64,000 nt of DNA from Flammeovirgaceae bacterium UBA6059. Its GTDB lineage: Bacteria > Bacteroidota > Bacteroidia > Cytophagales > Cyclobacteriaceae. The notes below the pieces were generated by a model. It had not been told where the DNA came from. It saw only the letters and a program-made list of their open reading frames with translations, and ran no database searches. A program made the position numbers and the translations under genes. Below are positions 43,612 through 52,558 of this stretch, one piece after another; positions within the stretch are counted from its first letter, which is position 1, and every line of letters starts with the position of its first letter. The stretch covers positions 248,001 to 312,000 of the forward strand of contig DIYH01000028.1 of assembly GCA_002435755.1 (NCBI GenBank), in the 5' to 3' direction.

Positions 43612-44136
43612 GTGAAGGTAGATGATTGCTACCAGCTAGGTTACATTATAAAGCCCCATGGGCTTAAAGGTGAGGTTCTTGCATTTTTAGATGTTGACTT
43701 CCCTGAAGATTACGAAAATTTGGAATCAGTTCTATTGCTACGGCAAAATGAGCTGGTTCCTTTTTTTGTTGAAGCTTGTTCGATTCAGCCACCTCAGAAA
43801 GCAAGACTTAGGTTAGAAGATATTGAGTCTCGTGAGCAGGCTGAAGAATTGAGCGGATCTGAGGTATATCTCCCGCTTTCCAATCTTCCTGATCTTACAG
43901 GTGACCAATTCTATTATCATGAAGTTATCGGCTTCTCACTCTTGGATCAATCCGAAATCGTTGGACTAATAGAGAATGTCATTTCAACAGGTCGACAAGA
44001 TCTCTTTACAGTGCGCACTACATCAGATAAGGAAGTCTTGATACCGATTACTGAGGAAGTAATTAAAAAAATAGACCGTGATAAAAAACAGGTCATCGCA
44101 GAGCTTCCAGCTGGTCTAGTAGATGTATTCTCTTAA
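43612..44136 (+). CDS. rimM: Ribosome maturation factor RimM
   Basis: This 174-aa protein has the RimM N-terminal beta-barrel (YQLGYIIKPHGLKGEVLAFLD) and the PRC-barrel C-terminal half (YYHEVIGFSLLDQ... VLIPITEEVIKKID). It helps 16S rRNA 3'-domain maturation and binds S19. The start is GTG at 43612, 6 bp after the rpsP stop and fixed by the conserved N terminus. No other in-frame start fits better. Confidence 0.94.
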   Translation: MKVDDCYQLGYIIKPHGLKGEVLAFLDVDFPEDYENLESVLLLRQNELVPFFVEACSIQPPQKARLRLEDIESREQAEELSGSEVYLPLSNLPDLTGDQFYYHEVIGFSLLDQSEIVGLIENVISTGRQDLFTVRTTSDKEVLIPITEEVIKKIDRDKKQVIAELPAGLVDVFS

Positions 44137-44148
44137 AAGATTCTTCTC

Positions 44149-44835
44149 ATGAGAATAGACGTTATTACCTGCCTACCGGAATTATTTAAAGGCCCATTCG
44201 ATCAAAGTATTCTACATCGGGCACAGGATAAAGGTATTGTTGAACTTAAGGTACATGATCTAAGACCATACGCTACTAATAAGCACAAAACGGTAGATGA
44301 CTATGCATACGGCGGAGGAGCAGGAATGGTATTGCAAATCGAACCGATCGATCGATGCATTTCCGACCTTAAAAAAGACAATGACTATGATGAAGTCATT
44401 TATACCAGTCCTGATGGCGTACAGTTTGATCAGTCAATAGCCAATCAGCTCTCGTTACTCAACAACATCATAATTATCTGTGGACATTACAAAGGTGTTG
44501 ACGAACGTGTTCGAGAACATCTAGTAACTAAAGAGATCAGCATCGGCGATTATGTGCTTTCTGGTGGAGAGTTAGCTGCTGCTGTAATATCTGATGCGAT
44601 CATCAGACTTATCCCTGGGGTACTCAATGATGAGTCTTCTGCACTCTCCGACTCATTTCAAGATAATCTAATTGCGCCACCAGTTTACACCAGACCAGCA
44701 GAATACAACGGTTGGAAAGTACCGGATGTGCTACTCTCTGGCCATGAAGCCAACATCGAGCAGTGGCGACATGAACAGTCAATCGAGCGAACTAAATCAC
44801 GCAGACCAAATTTGCTCGATGGCACAACAGAATAA
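44149..44835 (+). CDS. trmD: tRNA (guanine-N1)-methyltransferase
   Basis: This 228-aa SPOUT-class enzyme methylates G37 of tRNAs next to the anticodon and prevents frameshifting. It starts with the MRIDVITCLPELF motif. The AdoMet-binding trefoil knot shows IIICGHYKGVDERVREH (near 104-120) and EISIGDYVLSGGELAA (near 126-142). It follows rimM by 12 bp. The usual fourth gene, rplS, comes 75 bp later but has its own promoter here. Confidence 0.97.
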   Translation: MRIDVITCLPELFKGPFDQSILHRAQDKGIVELKVHDLRPYATNKHKTVDDYAYGGGAGMVLQIEPIDRCISDLKKDNDYDEVIYTSPDGVQFDQSIANQLSLLNNIIIICGHYKGVDERVREHLVTKEISIGDYVLSGGELAAAVISDAIIRLIPGVLNDESSALSDSFQDNLIAPPVYTRPAEYNGWKVPDVLLSGHEANIEQWRHEQSIERTKSRRPNLLDGTTE

Positions 44836-44849
44836 TTATATCACCATCC

Positions 44850-44877
44850 TTGTTTTTAATACTAATTGCTATATTTG
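44850..44877 (+). promoter_or_regulatory. Promoter of rplS (TTG-N17-TATATTTG)
   Basis: TTG at 44850-44852 and TATATTTG at 44870-44877 with a 17-bp spacer is an excellent Bacteroidota promoter. It begins 14 bp after the trmD stop and lies 33 bp upstream of the rplS ATG. It also excludes an upstream in-frame start at 44866. Confidence 0.83.
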
Positions 44878-44910
44878 CAGTCCGATTTTCAGATAGCCAA
44901 AAAAAGCACC

Positions 44911-45264
44911 ATGAGTGAGCTAATAAAATTAATAGAAGCTGAATCCGAAGAGATAAGAAGCAGCCGTCCGGACTTCAAAGCTGGTGACACTGTCAACGTA
45001 CACGTGAAGATCAAGGAAGGCAACAAAGAGAGAGTTCAGCAGTTCCAGGGTACTGTGATCCAAAGAAAAAATAAGAGTTCGAACGGAGAGACTTTCACTG
45101 TGAGAAAAGTCTCGAGCGGGATCGCTGTAGAAAGAATTTTCCCATTGCTGTCACCAAGCATTGAGAAGATCGAAGTGCTCAGAAGAGGCAAGGTGAGAAG
45201 AGCAAGGATCTACTACTTAAGAGATCTTAAGGGTAAGAAAGCCCGTATCAAGGAGAAGGTTTAA
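44911..45264 (+). CDS. rplS: 50S ribosomal protein L19
   Basis: This 117-aa protein matches L19 in length and motifs (FKAGDTVNVHVKIKEGNKER, VQQFQGTVIQRKNKSSNGETFTVRKVSSGIAVER described by key residues, and RRAKIYYLR-like RRARIYYLRDLKGKKARIKEK). It sits at the 30S-50S interface. I placed the start at ATG 44911 (MSELIKLIEAE) because an upstream in-frame start at 44866 overlaps the promoter. It is closed by a clear terminator. Confidence 0.97.
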   Translation: MSELIKLIEAESEEIRSSRPDFKAGDTVNVHVKIKEGNKERVQQFQGTVIQRKNKSSNGETFTVRKVSSGIAVERIFPLLSPSIEKIEVLRRGKVRRARIYYLRDLKGKKARIKEKV

Positions 45265-45287
45265 TATCTTCTTGCAAAAGAAATCGT

Positions 45288-45314
45288 AAGCCAACCTTAG
45301 TGTTGGCTTTTTTT
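45288..45314 (+). terminator. Rho-independent terminator of rplS
   Basis: An 8-bp stem, AAGCCAAC (45288-45295) with GTTGGCTT (45302-45309), has a 6-nt loop and is followed by seven Ts. It lies 24 bp after the rplS stop. Confidence 0.9.
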
Positions 45315-45341
45315 CTTTAGGGCCATCTGCAATTAGCATTG

Positions 45342-46109
45342 ATGAATATCCATTTTCACAAATACCAAGGAACAGGCAATGATTTTGTCATGATTGACAA
45401 CAGGAGCCTTGGACTGTCTTTGGAGAAAGAACAAATCACAAAGTTGTGTGACCGAAGATTTGGTATCGGCGCGGATGGGCTTATTCTTATTCAAAATCAT
45501 CCGGACCTGGACTTTGAAATGATCTATTTCAATAGTGACGGATCACAGAGCATGTGCGGCAATGGTAGCCGGTGTGCCGTGATGTTTGCAAGACAACTTG
45601 GTATGATTGGAGATCACGCTTCATTTCAATCTACAGATGGCGCACACAAAGCCACCATCAGTGGCAATATCGTGGCTCTTGATATGCATAACACCACAGG
45701 TATAAGCCATCGACTTTCAGGTCTTTTTCTGGACACAGGCTCTCCTCATCATTTAGAGTTCGTCGACGATGTGGAAAGTAAAAATGTGTTTGATGAAGGT
45801 CGAAACATTCGGATGCACGAAGAATATAGTCCTAACGGCACCAACGTCAATTTCGTAGAAGTTGTAGACAATCACTCCATAAAAGTACGAACCTATGAGC
45901 GTGGTGTGGAGAATGAGACACTGAGCTGCGGAACAGGCGTAACGGCCGCTTCTATTGCTGCGACCAAAAAAAATATTCAAAGCCCGGTAAACGTCAGTAC
46001 CCTCGGAGGACAATTGACTGTGAGTTTCAAACAAAGTGATAGCGGCTTCACAGATGTAAAGCTCATTGGTCCTGCCATGTGTGTCTTCGAAGGAGACGTA
46101 AATATCTGA
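45342..46109 (+). CDS. dapF: Diaminopimelate epimerase
   Basis: This 255-aa protein interconverts LL- and meso-diaminopimelate in lysine and peptidoglycan synthesis, without cofactor. The two active-site cysteines are present: Cys72 in MCGNGSRC and Cys196 in LSCGTGVTA. The N-terminal FHKYQGTGNDFVMID motif fixes the reading. An upstream in-frame TTG (45339) would add one residue, but the ATG at 45342 is preferred. It follows the rplS terminator and probably starts its own transcript. Confidence 0.97.
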   Translation: MNIHFHKYQGTGNDFVMIDNRSLGLSLEKEQITKLCDRRFGIGADGLILIQNHPDLDFEMIYFNSDGSQSMCGNGSRCAVMFARQLGMIGDHASFQSTDGAHKATISGNIVALDMHNTTGISHRLSGLFLDTGSPHHLEFVDDVESKNVFDEGRNIRMHEEYSPNGTNVNFVEVVDNHSIKVRTYERGVENETLSCGTGVTAASIAATKKNIQSPVNVSTLGGQLTVSFKQSDSGFTDVKLIGPAMCVFEGDVNI

Positions 46110-46183
46110 TTCAATAGGCCGATACCAACCCGACTATTGAGTCAAAAAAACTAACTTTAAAACTTATTTGACGAAGTAGAATT

Positions 46184-49100
46184 ATGCTCAATTTAGTCAC
46201 TAAAGGACTTACCAAATTATTCGGGACCAAAGCGGATCGTGACCTGAAGGAGTTGCTGCCTTATGTAGGTAAAATCAATACTGAATTTGACAAACTCAGC
46301 AGTATAACCGACGATGAGCTTCGCGAAAAAACCACCGAGTTCAAGAGCAAAATAGCTGACGCCACACAGGATTTAGACAAATCGATCAAGCAGCTTCATG
46401 ATCAAGCTGAAAACTCTCCAAAAGATGATATTGATCAAAAGGAAGCGGCATTCGCCAAAATCGATAAGCTGGAAGAAGAGAAAAACGAGAAACTTGAAGA
46501 AGTACTTCTCGAAATACTACCTGCAGCATTTGCGGTAGTAAAAGAGACCGCACGCAGACTCAAGGAGAATAAAAAACTGGTGGTAACCGCCACCATGAAT
46601 GATAAGTCTATTGCCGCTAAGAAGACTAACGTAGAAATAGACGGTGACAAGGCCATCTGGCATAACAAGTGGATGGCCGCCGGAGTAGAGGTTGTATGGG
46701 AGATGATGCACTATGACGTCCAGCTGATCGGTGGAGTTGTTTTGCATACTGGTAAGATCGCCGAGATGGCGACAGGTGAAGGTAAAACCCTTGTAGCTAC
46801 CCTACCAGCATACCTTAATGCTCTTGCAGGTCGAGGTGTACATGTCGTAACCGTCAATGAATACCTGGCTAAGAGAGATGCAGAGTGGAATGCTCCAATC
46901 TTCGAGTTTCATGGATTGAAGATTGACTGTATTGATAAGTATCAAGCCAACTCTCCAGAACGCCGCAATGCTTATTTGGCGGATATCACTTACGGGACCA
47001 ACAACGAATTTGGCTTTGACTACTTGCGTGACAATATGTCGAGGAGTCCAGAGGATTTGGTACAGCATCACCATCATTTTGCCATGGTGGATGAAGTCGA
47101 CTCGGTATTGATTGATGACGCCCGTACACCATTGATTATTTCAGGTCCGATACCAAGAGGTGATGAGCATGAGTTTTATGAGTTAAAGCCGCGTATTTCT
47201 AAGTTGGTTGAAGCGCAGAAAAAACTTGTTCTTCAATTCTTGAATGATGCAAAGCGCTTAATTAAGGATGGAAATGAAACTGATGGTGGTTTAGCACTAT
47301 TTAGGGCTTACCGCGGACTACCTAAGTTCAAGCCTCTTATAAAATACCTGAGTGAAACAGGTATGAGAGCCATCATGCAAAAAACGGAAAATTTCTATTT
47401 GCAGGATAACTCCAAGATGATGCCTGAGGCTGATGCTCCACTCCTTTTCACCATCGAAGAGCGAAATAATGCGATTGAACTCACCGAGAAAGGGATTGAC
47501 TTGATCACAGGGGACGGAGAAGACCCTCAGTTCTTCATTATGCCCGACATAGGAGTCGAAGTTGCCAAGCTAGAGAATGATGCCAGCATGGCAGAGGATG
47601 AAAAGCTCAAAAAGAAAGAAGAAGTCATCCAGGACTTTTCTGTCAAAGGAAAACGTATACATACGGTTAATCAGCTACTTAAGGCGTACACACTCTTCGA
47701 AAAAGACCAGGAGTATATTGTAGTTGATGCCAAAGTGAAGATTGTCGATGAGCAGACAGGCCGTGTCATGGAAGGCCGCCGCTACTCCGATGGACTTCAT
47801 CAGGCCATAGAGGCAAAAGAGAATGTGAAGGTTGAAGATGCCACACAGACCTACGCTACCATTACGCTTCAGAACTACTTTAGGATGTACCATAAGCTCT
47901 CTGGAATGACGGGTACTGCGGAAACTGAAGCTGGTGAGTTTTGGGAAATATACAAGCTCGATGTGGTTGTCATCCCTACCAATCGCGCCATTGCAAGAGC
48001 GGACATGGAGGACAAAGTCTACAAGACTGTCCGGGAGAAGTTCAATGCCGTAGTAGATGAAATTGTCGAGTTGACTGAAGCAGGACGTCCCGTGCTGGTT
48101 GGTACCACTTCCGTGGAGATTTCTGAAGTACTCAGCAGAATGCTTAGCCTTAAGAATATCAAGCATCAAGTGCTGAATGCGAAACAACATGCCCGTGAAG
48201 CTGAAGTAGTAGCTGAGGCCGGTAAGCCTGGTACAGTGACCATTGCCACAAATATGGCTGGTCGAGGTACGGATATTAAGCTTACACCTGAATCCAAAGC
48301 AGCCGGAGGGCTCGCTATCATAGGAACTGAGCGACATGAGTCGCGCCGTGTTGACCGTCAGTTGAGAGGCCGTGCAGGTCGCCAGGGAGACGTAGGTTCT
48401 TCACAGTTTTTTGTGTCTCTGGAGGATAATTTGATGCGTCTCTTTGGTAGTGATCGAATTGCCAAAATCATGGACAGGCTAGGCCTGGAAGAGGGCGAGG
48501 TAATCCAGCATAGCATGATCACCAAATCGATTGAGCGCGCTCAGAAGAAGGTGGAGGAAAACAACTTTGCTACAAGAAAGCGTCTACTTGAGTACGATGA
48601 TGTGATGAACTCACAGCGTGAGGTTATTTATAGGAGGCGTAAGAATGCTCTGTTTGGGGAACGTCTTGAACTGGACATCCTCAATATGACTTATGATACC
48701 TGCGATGATATTGCGGTAGGAGCCAAAGATGCCGAAGACTATGATAGCCTTAAGCTCAACGCACTGAGTGTGCTTAGCATCGACCTTGAGATTTCAAAGG
48801 AGGAGTTTGCTGCGATCAGCCCGGTTGACTTAACTCAAAAGCTTTTTGAAGCAACTCTCGAGCATTACAAATCTAAGAATGAGCAAATCAAGACTAATGC
48901 GCTCCCAATTCTTAAGAATATACTGGATACACGAGGTGCTACCGTTACCGACATATTAGTACCATTTGTCGATGGCAAAAAGCAGATAGGCGTCACCACC
49001 AATCTCAAGGAAAGTGTGGAATCAGAAGGTGATACTCTTATTAAGTCCATGGAGAAAATGATCACGCTTGCTATTATAGATCAGGCTTGGAAAGAACATC

Positions 49101-49537
49101 TCAGGGACATGGATGATCTTAAGCAATCGGTTCAAAATGCTGTGTATGAGCAGAAGGACCCATTAATGATCTACAAGTTTGAAGGATTTGAACTTTTCAA
49201 AGGGTTTGTCAGCAAGGTCAACGAAGACACAGTATCCTTCTTGTCCAAAGCGGCTATTCCTGTTCAGAATGCTGATGACGTACATGCTGCCAGACAGCAG
49301 GCACAGCGCACCAATTATAAAGAAAGTAAGGAAGAGACAAGATCCGCACTGCAAGGAAGGGCTCAAGCCAACAGACCACCTGTCGAAAAGCAAGCTCCAG
49401 TAAAATCGGAAAAGATCGTCGGAAGAAATGAACGTGTCACAGTGCAGTACCAGGACGGTTCTGTCAAGAAAGATGTAAAGTTCAAGACTGTGGAGGAAGA
49501 TGTGAAAAACAATCGATGTGTCATTATTGAATCTTAG
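46184..49537 (+). CDS. secA: Preprotein translocase ATPase SecA
   Basis: This 1117-aa protein drives Sec-dependent export. It has the Walker A GEGKT at 198-202, the DEAD-like VDEVDSVLIDDARTPL near 303-318, GRGTDIKL (nucleotide-binding domain 2) and GRAGRQGD. It is about 200 residues longer than E. coli SecA, mostly from an N-terminal charged insertion (about 60-110) and an enlarged PPXD region (about 330-480). The Cys-rich C-terminal SecB-binding zinc tail is absent; the protein ends in NNRCVIIES. These features are typical of this phylum. The next gene starts 3 bp later. Confidence 0.97.
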   Translation: MLNLVTKGLTKLFGTKADRDLKELLPYVGKINTEFDKLSSITDDELREKTTEFKSKIADATQDLDKSIKQLHDQAENSPKDDIDQKEAAFAKIDKLEEEKNEKLEEVLLEILPAAFAVVKETARRLKENKKLVVTATMNDKSIAAKKTNVEIDGDKAIWHNKWMAAGVEVVWEMMHYDVQLIGGVVLHTGKIAEMATGEGKTLVATLPAYLNALAGRGVHVVTVNEYLAKRDAEWNAPIFEFHGLKIDCIDKYQANSPERRNAYLADITYGTNNEFGFDYLRDNMSRSPEDLVQHHHHFAMVDEVDSVLIDDARTPLIISGPIPRGDEHEFYELKPRISKLVEAQKKLVLQFLNDAKRLIKDGNETDGGLALFRAYRGLPKFKPLIKYLSETGMRAIMQKTENFYLQDNSKMMPEADAPLLFTIEERNNAIELTEKGIDLITGDGEDPQFFIMPDIGVEVAKLENDASMAEDEKLKKKEEVIQDFSVKGKRIHTVNQLLKAYTLFEKDQEYIVVDAKVKIVDEQTGRVMEGRRYSDGLHQAIEAKENVKVEDATQTYATITLQNYFRMYHKLSGMTGTAETEAGEFWEIYKLDVVVIPTNRAIARADMEDKVYKTVREKFNAVVDEIVELTEAGRPVLVGTTSVEISEVLSRMLSLKNIKHQVLNAKQHAREAEVVAEAGKPGTVTIATNMAGRGTDIKLTPESKAAGGLAIIGTERHESRRVDRQLRGRAGRQGDVGSSQFFVSLEDNLMRLFGSDRIAKIMDRLGLEEGEVIQHSMITKSIERAQKKVEENNFATRKRLLEYDDVMNSQREVIYRRRKNALFGERLELDILNMTYDTCDDIAVGAKDAEDYDSLKLNALSVLSIDLEISKEEFAAISPVDLTQKLFEATLEHYKSKNEQIKTNALPILKNILDTRGATVTDILVPFVDGKKQIGVTTNLKESVESEGDTLIKSMEKMITLAIIDQAWKEHLRDMDDLKQSVQNAVYEQKDPLMIYKFEGFELFKGFVSKVNEDTVSFLSKAAIPVQNADDVHAARQQAQRTNYKESKEETRSALQGRAQANRPPVEKQAPVKSEKIVGRNERVTVQYQDGSVKKDVKFKTVEEDVKNNRCVIIES

Positions 49538-49540
49538 CCT

Positions 49541-50044
49541 ATGCGCCTGACTACACAACTGAGCTTTCTTCTTTTAGGATTAGTGATCATAGCATGTGCA
49601 CCATCTAAGCCTACGGCTACTACCATAGCAAGCTATGACGAAGACCTGTCCTATCTCAGGCCTAGTGTTGAAACACTCGTTGAGATCGAAGAAAACACCG
49701 AAACTGTGGTTGACAGGCAAGATGTTGAGCCCCAATACCACATCAAATCAGAGCTGGATAGCGTGTTAGCCGCCATCAGAGCATCACGTAGTGAGATTGA
49801 GTTTCTTAACGGTTTTACAGTGCAACTCTACTCTGGCAACAATCGTGAAGAAGCCAATGAAACTAAAACCAAGGTTTATGAGACCTTTGAAGAATACGAA
49901 CCTGAAATCAGCTACATCCAGCCCAACTTCAAAGTCAAGATCGGTCGGTTTTTTGACCGTTTGGAGGCTAACAAAGTCTATACTCTGGTCAAAGAGGAGT
50001 TCCCAAAGGCCATAGTCATACCAGAGCGTATATACTTCGAGTAG
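49541..50044 (+). CDS. SPOR-domain lipoprotein
   Basis: This 167-aa lipoprotein has lipobox IIAC (Cys19). After an acidic linker, the last 80 residues form a SPOR-like domain (GFTVQLYSGNNREEANETK, then FKVKIGRFFDRLEANKVY), which usually binds denuded peptidoglycan glycans at septa. It starts 3 bp after secA, and the M20 gene starts directly after its stop, so the three probably form an operon. The linkage with secA is conserved in layout only; no functional link is proven. Confidence 0.8.
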   Translation: MRLTTQLSFLLLGLVIIACAPSKPTATTIASYDEDLSYLRPSVETLVEIEENTETVVDRQDVEPQYHIKSELDSVLAAIRASRSEIEFLNGFTVQLYSGNNREEANETKTKVYETFEEYEPEISYIQPNFKVKIGRFFDRLEANKVYTLVKEEFPKAIVIPERIYFE

Positions 50045-51235
50045 ATGTCCCTAGCGGAAAAAATAAAAACGCTCTCTGCTGAGATTGTCGAACAGACTGT
50101 TGCTAACCGTAGGCATCTACATGCCCACCCTGAGCTTTCTTACCAGGAATACAAGACCTCTGCTTATGTGGCAGAGCAGTTAAGAGCAATTGGTTTGGAT
50201 CCTGTAACCGGAATAGCTGACACTGGCTTGACCTGTCTGATCAAAGGTAAAAACCCTGGTAGCAAGACAGTAGCACTACGAGCGGATATGGATGCACTCC
50301 CAATATTGGAGGCAAGCGAGGTGCCGTATCGGTCTACAAACGACGGGGTGATGCATGCTTGTGGACATGATGTACACACTGCGAGCTTACTTTCTACCGC
50401 CACTATATTGAACCAGCTAAAACACCAATTTGAAGGGACTATCAAGTTGATTTTTCAGCCCGGTGAGGAGAAGCTACCAGGAGGAGCTTCATTGATGATC
50501 AAGGAGGGGGTATTAGAAAACCCTTCACCGAAATCGATTATCGGGCAGCATGTTATGCCATTTATTCCAGTAGGAAAAGTCGGTTTTAGAAAAGGTATGT
50601 ACATGGCCTCTGCCGACGAGATATATATTACGGTAGTGGGCAAAGGCGGTCATGCTGCCATGCCCGAACGCTTTGTCGATCCTGTCTTGATGGCAAGTCA
50701 CTTGATAGTTGCGCTACAGCAGGTCGTGAGCCGTACTGCTAATCCACGAATACCGTCAGTTTTATCATTTGGTAAAATCATCGGTGATGGTGCTACTAAT
50801 GTCATCCCTAGCGAGGTAATAATCGAAGGTACATTTCGCACTTTGAATGAGGAGTGGAGATCAGAAGCCCACAAAAAAATAAAATCCATAGCAGAAGGTG
50901 TGGTAGACTCAATGGGTGGCAAATGTGATATCGAAATACGCCAAGGCTACCCTTTCCTGACCAATGAGCCTGAGCTCACACAACGCGCTATTGATGCTGC
51001 AAAAGAATACCTGGGAGAAGAAAATGTAGAAGAACTTGATCTTTGGCTTGCCGCTGAGGATTTTGCCTACTATTCTCAAGAGGTTGATGCTTGCTTTTAT
51101 CGGCTAGGTACTAGAAATGAGGCGAGAGGGATAATCTCAGGCGTTCACACACCTACTTTTGATATAGATGAAGAAGCTTTAGAGTTGGGGCCGGGGCTCA
51201 TGGCCTGGCTGACTATCAAGGAACTACAGGCTTAG
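50045..51235 (+). CDS. M20-family metal-dependent amidohydrolase/peptidase
   Basis: This 396-aa enzyme has the M20D features: RRHLHAHPELSYQE near 22-35, ALRADMDALP near 78-87, the metal-binding ACGHDVH near 105-111, FQPGEEKLPGG near 140, and a dimerisation domain around 180-290. Relatives include N-acyl-amino-acid amidohydrolases, hippurate hydrolase and N-acetyl-diaminopimelate deacetylase, so the substrate is uncertain. The ATG immediately follows the SPOR gene stop. The last 4 bp overlap the convergent transporter gene. Confidence 0.92.
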   Translation: MSLAEKIKTLSAEIVEQTVANRRHLHAHPELSYQEYKTSAYVAEQLRAIGLDPVTGIADTGLTCLIKGKNPGSKTVALRADMDALPILEASEVPYRSTNDGVMHACGHDVHTASLLSTATILNQLKHQFEGTIKLIFQPGEEKLPGGASLMIKEGVLENPSPKSIIGQHVMPFIPVGKVGFRKGMYMASADEIYITVVGKGGHAAMPERFVDPVLMASHLIVALQQVVSRTANPRIPSVLSFGKIIGDGATNVIPSEVIIEGTFRTLNEEWRSEAHKKIKSIAEGVVDSMGGKCDIEIRQGYPFLTNEPELTQRAIDAAKEYLGEENVEELDLWLAAEDFAYYSQEVDACFYRLGTRNEARGIISGVHTPTFDIDEEALELGPGLMAWLTIKELQA

Positions 51236-52224
51236 ACGAGCCACTTAACAAGGAATACCAGTCCCACGCTTACTGCTAATCCAAAGAATACTTTGAGCAA
51301 GTCTTTGCCGAGATCCGCAAGTGTACTATTCTCAACCTTCTTATAGGCAAAATATCGGATGCCCAGCTCACGGCCTGCAAGAAGTCCAATAAACACCCAG
51401 GTGGTACTCATTGGAACGTTGTTGAGCTCTTTGAAGAAGAACAGGATAACGGCAAAAGTAAGGTCAATGATCGTTGCAGACCTTATGTCTGTCGTGTTGG
51501 TCTTTGAAAGTACGATTGACTGAATAGCACCTCCCTTGGAGTAAAAAATGTAGCTTATCAACGCCCAGAAGACCACAAGTGTCATAGCGAGCGTGGTGAA
51601 ATTGATCTGCCTAGGAAGGTATACATAGATATTGGCAAAATCTTGAATAAGCCATTGTGACCATAGCAGACCGGTAGACAGCCATTGCGCTATTGTCCAG
51701 CCTTTAGTTTCCAAATCTGTTGGTTCTGTATTGGCAAACTTCTTTTCCAGCGTCTTAGAAATGAGCATGTAGAGGATAACTGCTGCAACAAACGCTACCA
51801 AGTAACCAGACATGGACTTCACGACCATGTCATACAGATTCTTGGGGTTAAAGAAGGTAAGGATCATGAAAGAGGTACTTACCGGAATACCTATTCTCGT
51901 CACGATTAAGAGTATGAGCGGTGGCAACAAGTAAGGCCAGCCAAACTCGGGAATGTTGGCCGGTTCTTTGTATTTGGGATTGTCAAAACCATTCTCAACA
52001 GGATCTCCAATCAGCCTACCATAGCTTACATCCCCGTTGTTGACATACCAACCGTATAATAGTACGCCTGTGAGGATCACTGATGCGAAAAGAGACAGTA
52101 CCCACCATGGCCTTTTTGCATTCGAAGCAAGAAAAGTACCGAGGGTCTGAATCGCATCATTGCCAACCACCGAATATGCTGCAAGCACAAAGCCGGTGTA
52201 CATAATAATTTCGGTGGCACTCAT
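51232..52224 (-). CDS. PiT-like inorganic phosphate transporter family protein
   Basis: This 330-aa membrane protein has eight to ten hydrophobic helices. Near the N terminus it has AYSVVGNDAIQTLGTF (the GND-type PiT signature), and near the C terminus VPMSTTWVFIGLLAGRELG, like the repeated half-signature VPVSTTHV of PiT proteins. PiT carriers take up phosphate with a cation. The match is partial, so the substrate is inferred. It is divergent, across 334 bp, from a sodium/phosphate symporter, which supports a phosphate role. Confidence 0.72.
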   Translation of the reverse strand: MSATEIIMYTGFVLAAYSVVGNDAIQTLGTFLASNAKRPWWVLSLFASVILTGVLLYGWYVNNGDVSYGRLIGDPVENGFDNPKYKEPANIPEFGWPYLLPPLILLIVTRIGIPVSTSFMILTFFNPKNLYDMVVKSMSGYLVAFVAAVILYMLISKTLEKKFANTEPTDLETKGWTIAQWLSTGLLWSQWLIQDFANIYVYLPRQINFTTLAMTLVVFWALISYIFYSKGGAIQSIVLSKTNTTDIRSATIIDLTFAVILFFFKELNNVPMSTTWVFIGLLAGRELGIRYFAYKKVENSTLADLGKDLLKVFFGLAVSVGLVFLVKWLV

Positions 52225-52334
52225 TTATTCAGTCCTTCCTTATTATGCTGCCAAAAATAGAATCATTTTGATCAAATGAAATTTGAATAAGAATTAAATA
52301 TTAAGGAGAGCATTATGATTAACAATTGATTCAC

Positions 52335-52353
52335 TTTTGGATAACATCCAAAA
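52335..52353. repeat. Perfect 8-bp hairpin/inverted repeat
   Basis: TTTTGGAT (52335-52342), loop AAC, ATCCAAAA (52346-52353). It lies about 110 bp upstream of the PiT-like start and 206 bp upstream of the Na/Pi start. It may be a DNA operator or an RNA hairpin; it lacks a terminator-type T-run. Confidence 0.6.
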
Positions 52354-52372
52354 CCAAATGCAAGAACCTCAG

Positions 52373-52388
52373 AGCTCTCTTAAGAGCT
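52373..52388. repeat. Short hairpin/inverted repeat
   Basis: AGCTCT (52373-52378), loop CTTA, AGAGCT (52383-52388), with an internal 10-bp palindrome CTCTTAAGAG. It is the second structured element in the divergent phosphate-transporter spacer. Confidence 0.5.
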
Positions 52389-52520
52389 TGTAAAATTGTC
52401 ATAGCAATTAGATTATTTGACGATACAATTAAAGTATAGATAGAACAAACTATCTGGTAAGAATTTCCAGAGTTAACATTGGCTTTACAATAAAAGGACT
52501 GAGCACCACTTCAATATTGT

Positions 52521-52528
52521 TAGCTTTG
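52521..52528 (+). promoter_or_regulatory. Putative -7 box (TAGCTTTG) for the Na/Pi symporter
   Basis: TAGCTTTG matches TAnnTTTG, 30 bp upstream of the GTG start at 52559. No -33 TTG at normal spacing. Confidence 0.5.
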
Positions 52529-52558
52529 CAGCTTCATTTTTAGCCAGCCTGATGTTAA

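Larger units (their letters stand above)
52225..52558. other. 334-bp intergenic region between divergent phosphate-transporter genes
   Basis: This AT-rich spacer carries two hairpins (52335-52353 and 52373-52388) and a -7 box at 52521-52528 for the plus-strand gene. No protein-coding frame longer than a few codons is convincing. A shared regulatory region is the simplest reading. Confidence 0.7.

Noticed and set aside
44866..44911. An upstream start giving a 132-aa L19
   Set aside because: The extra codons overlap the rplS promoter, and the L19 family begins at MSELIKLIEAE.
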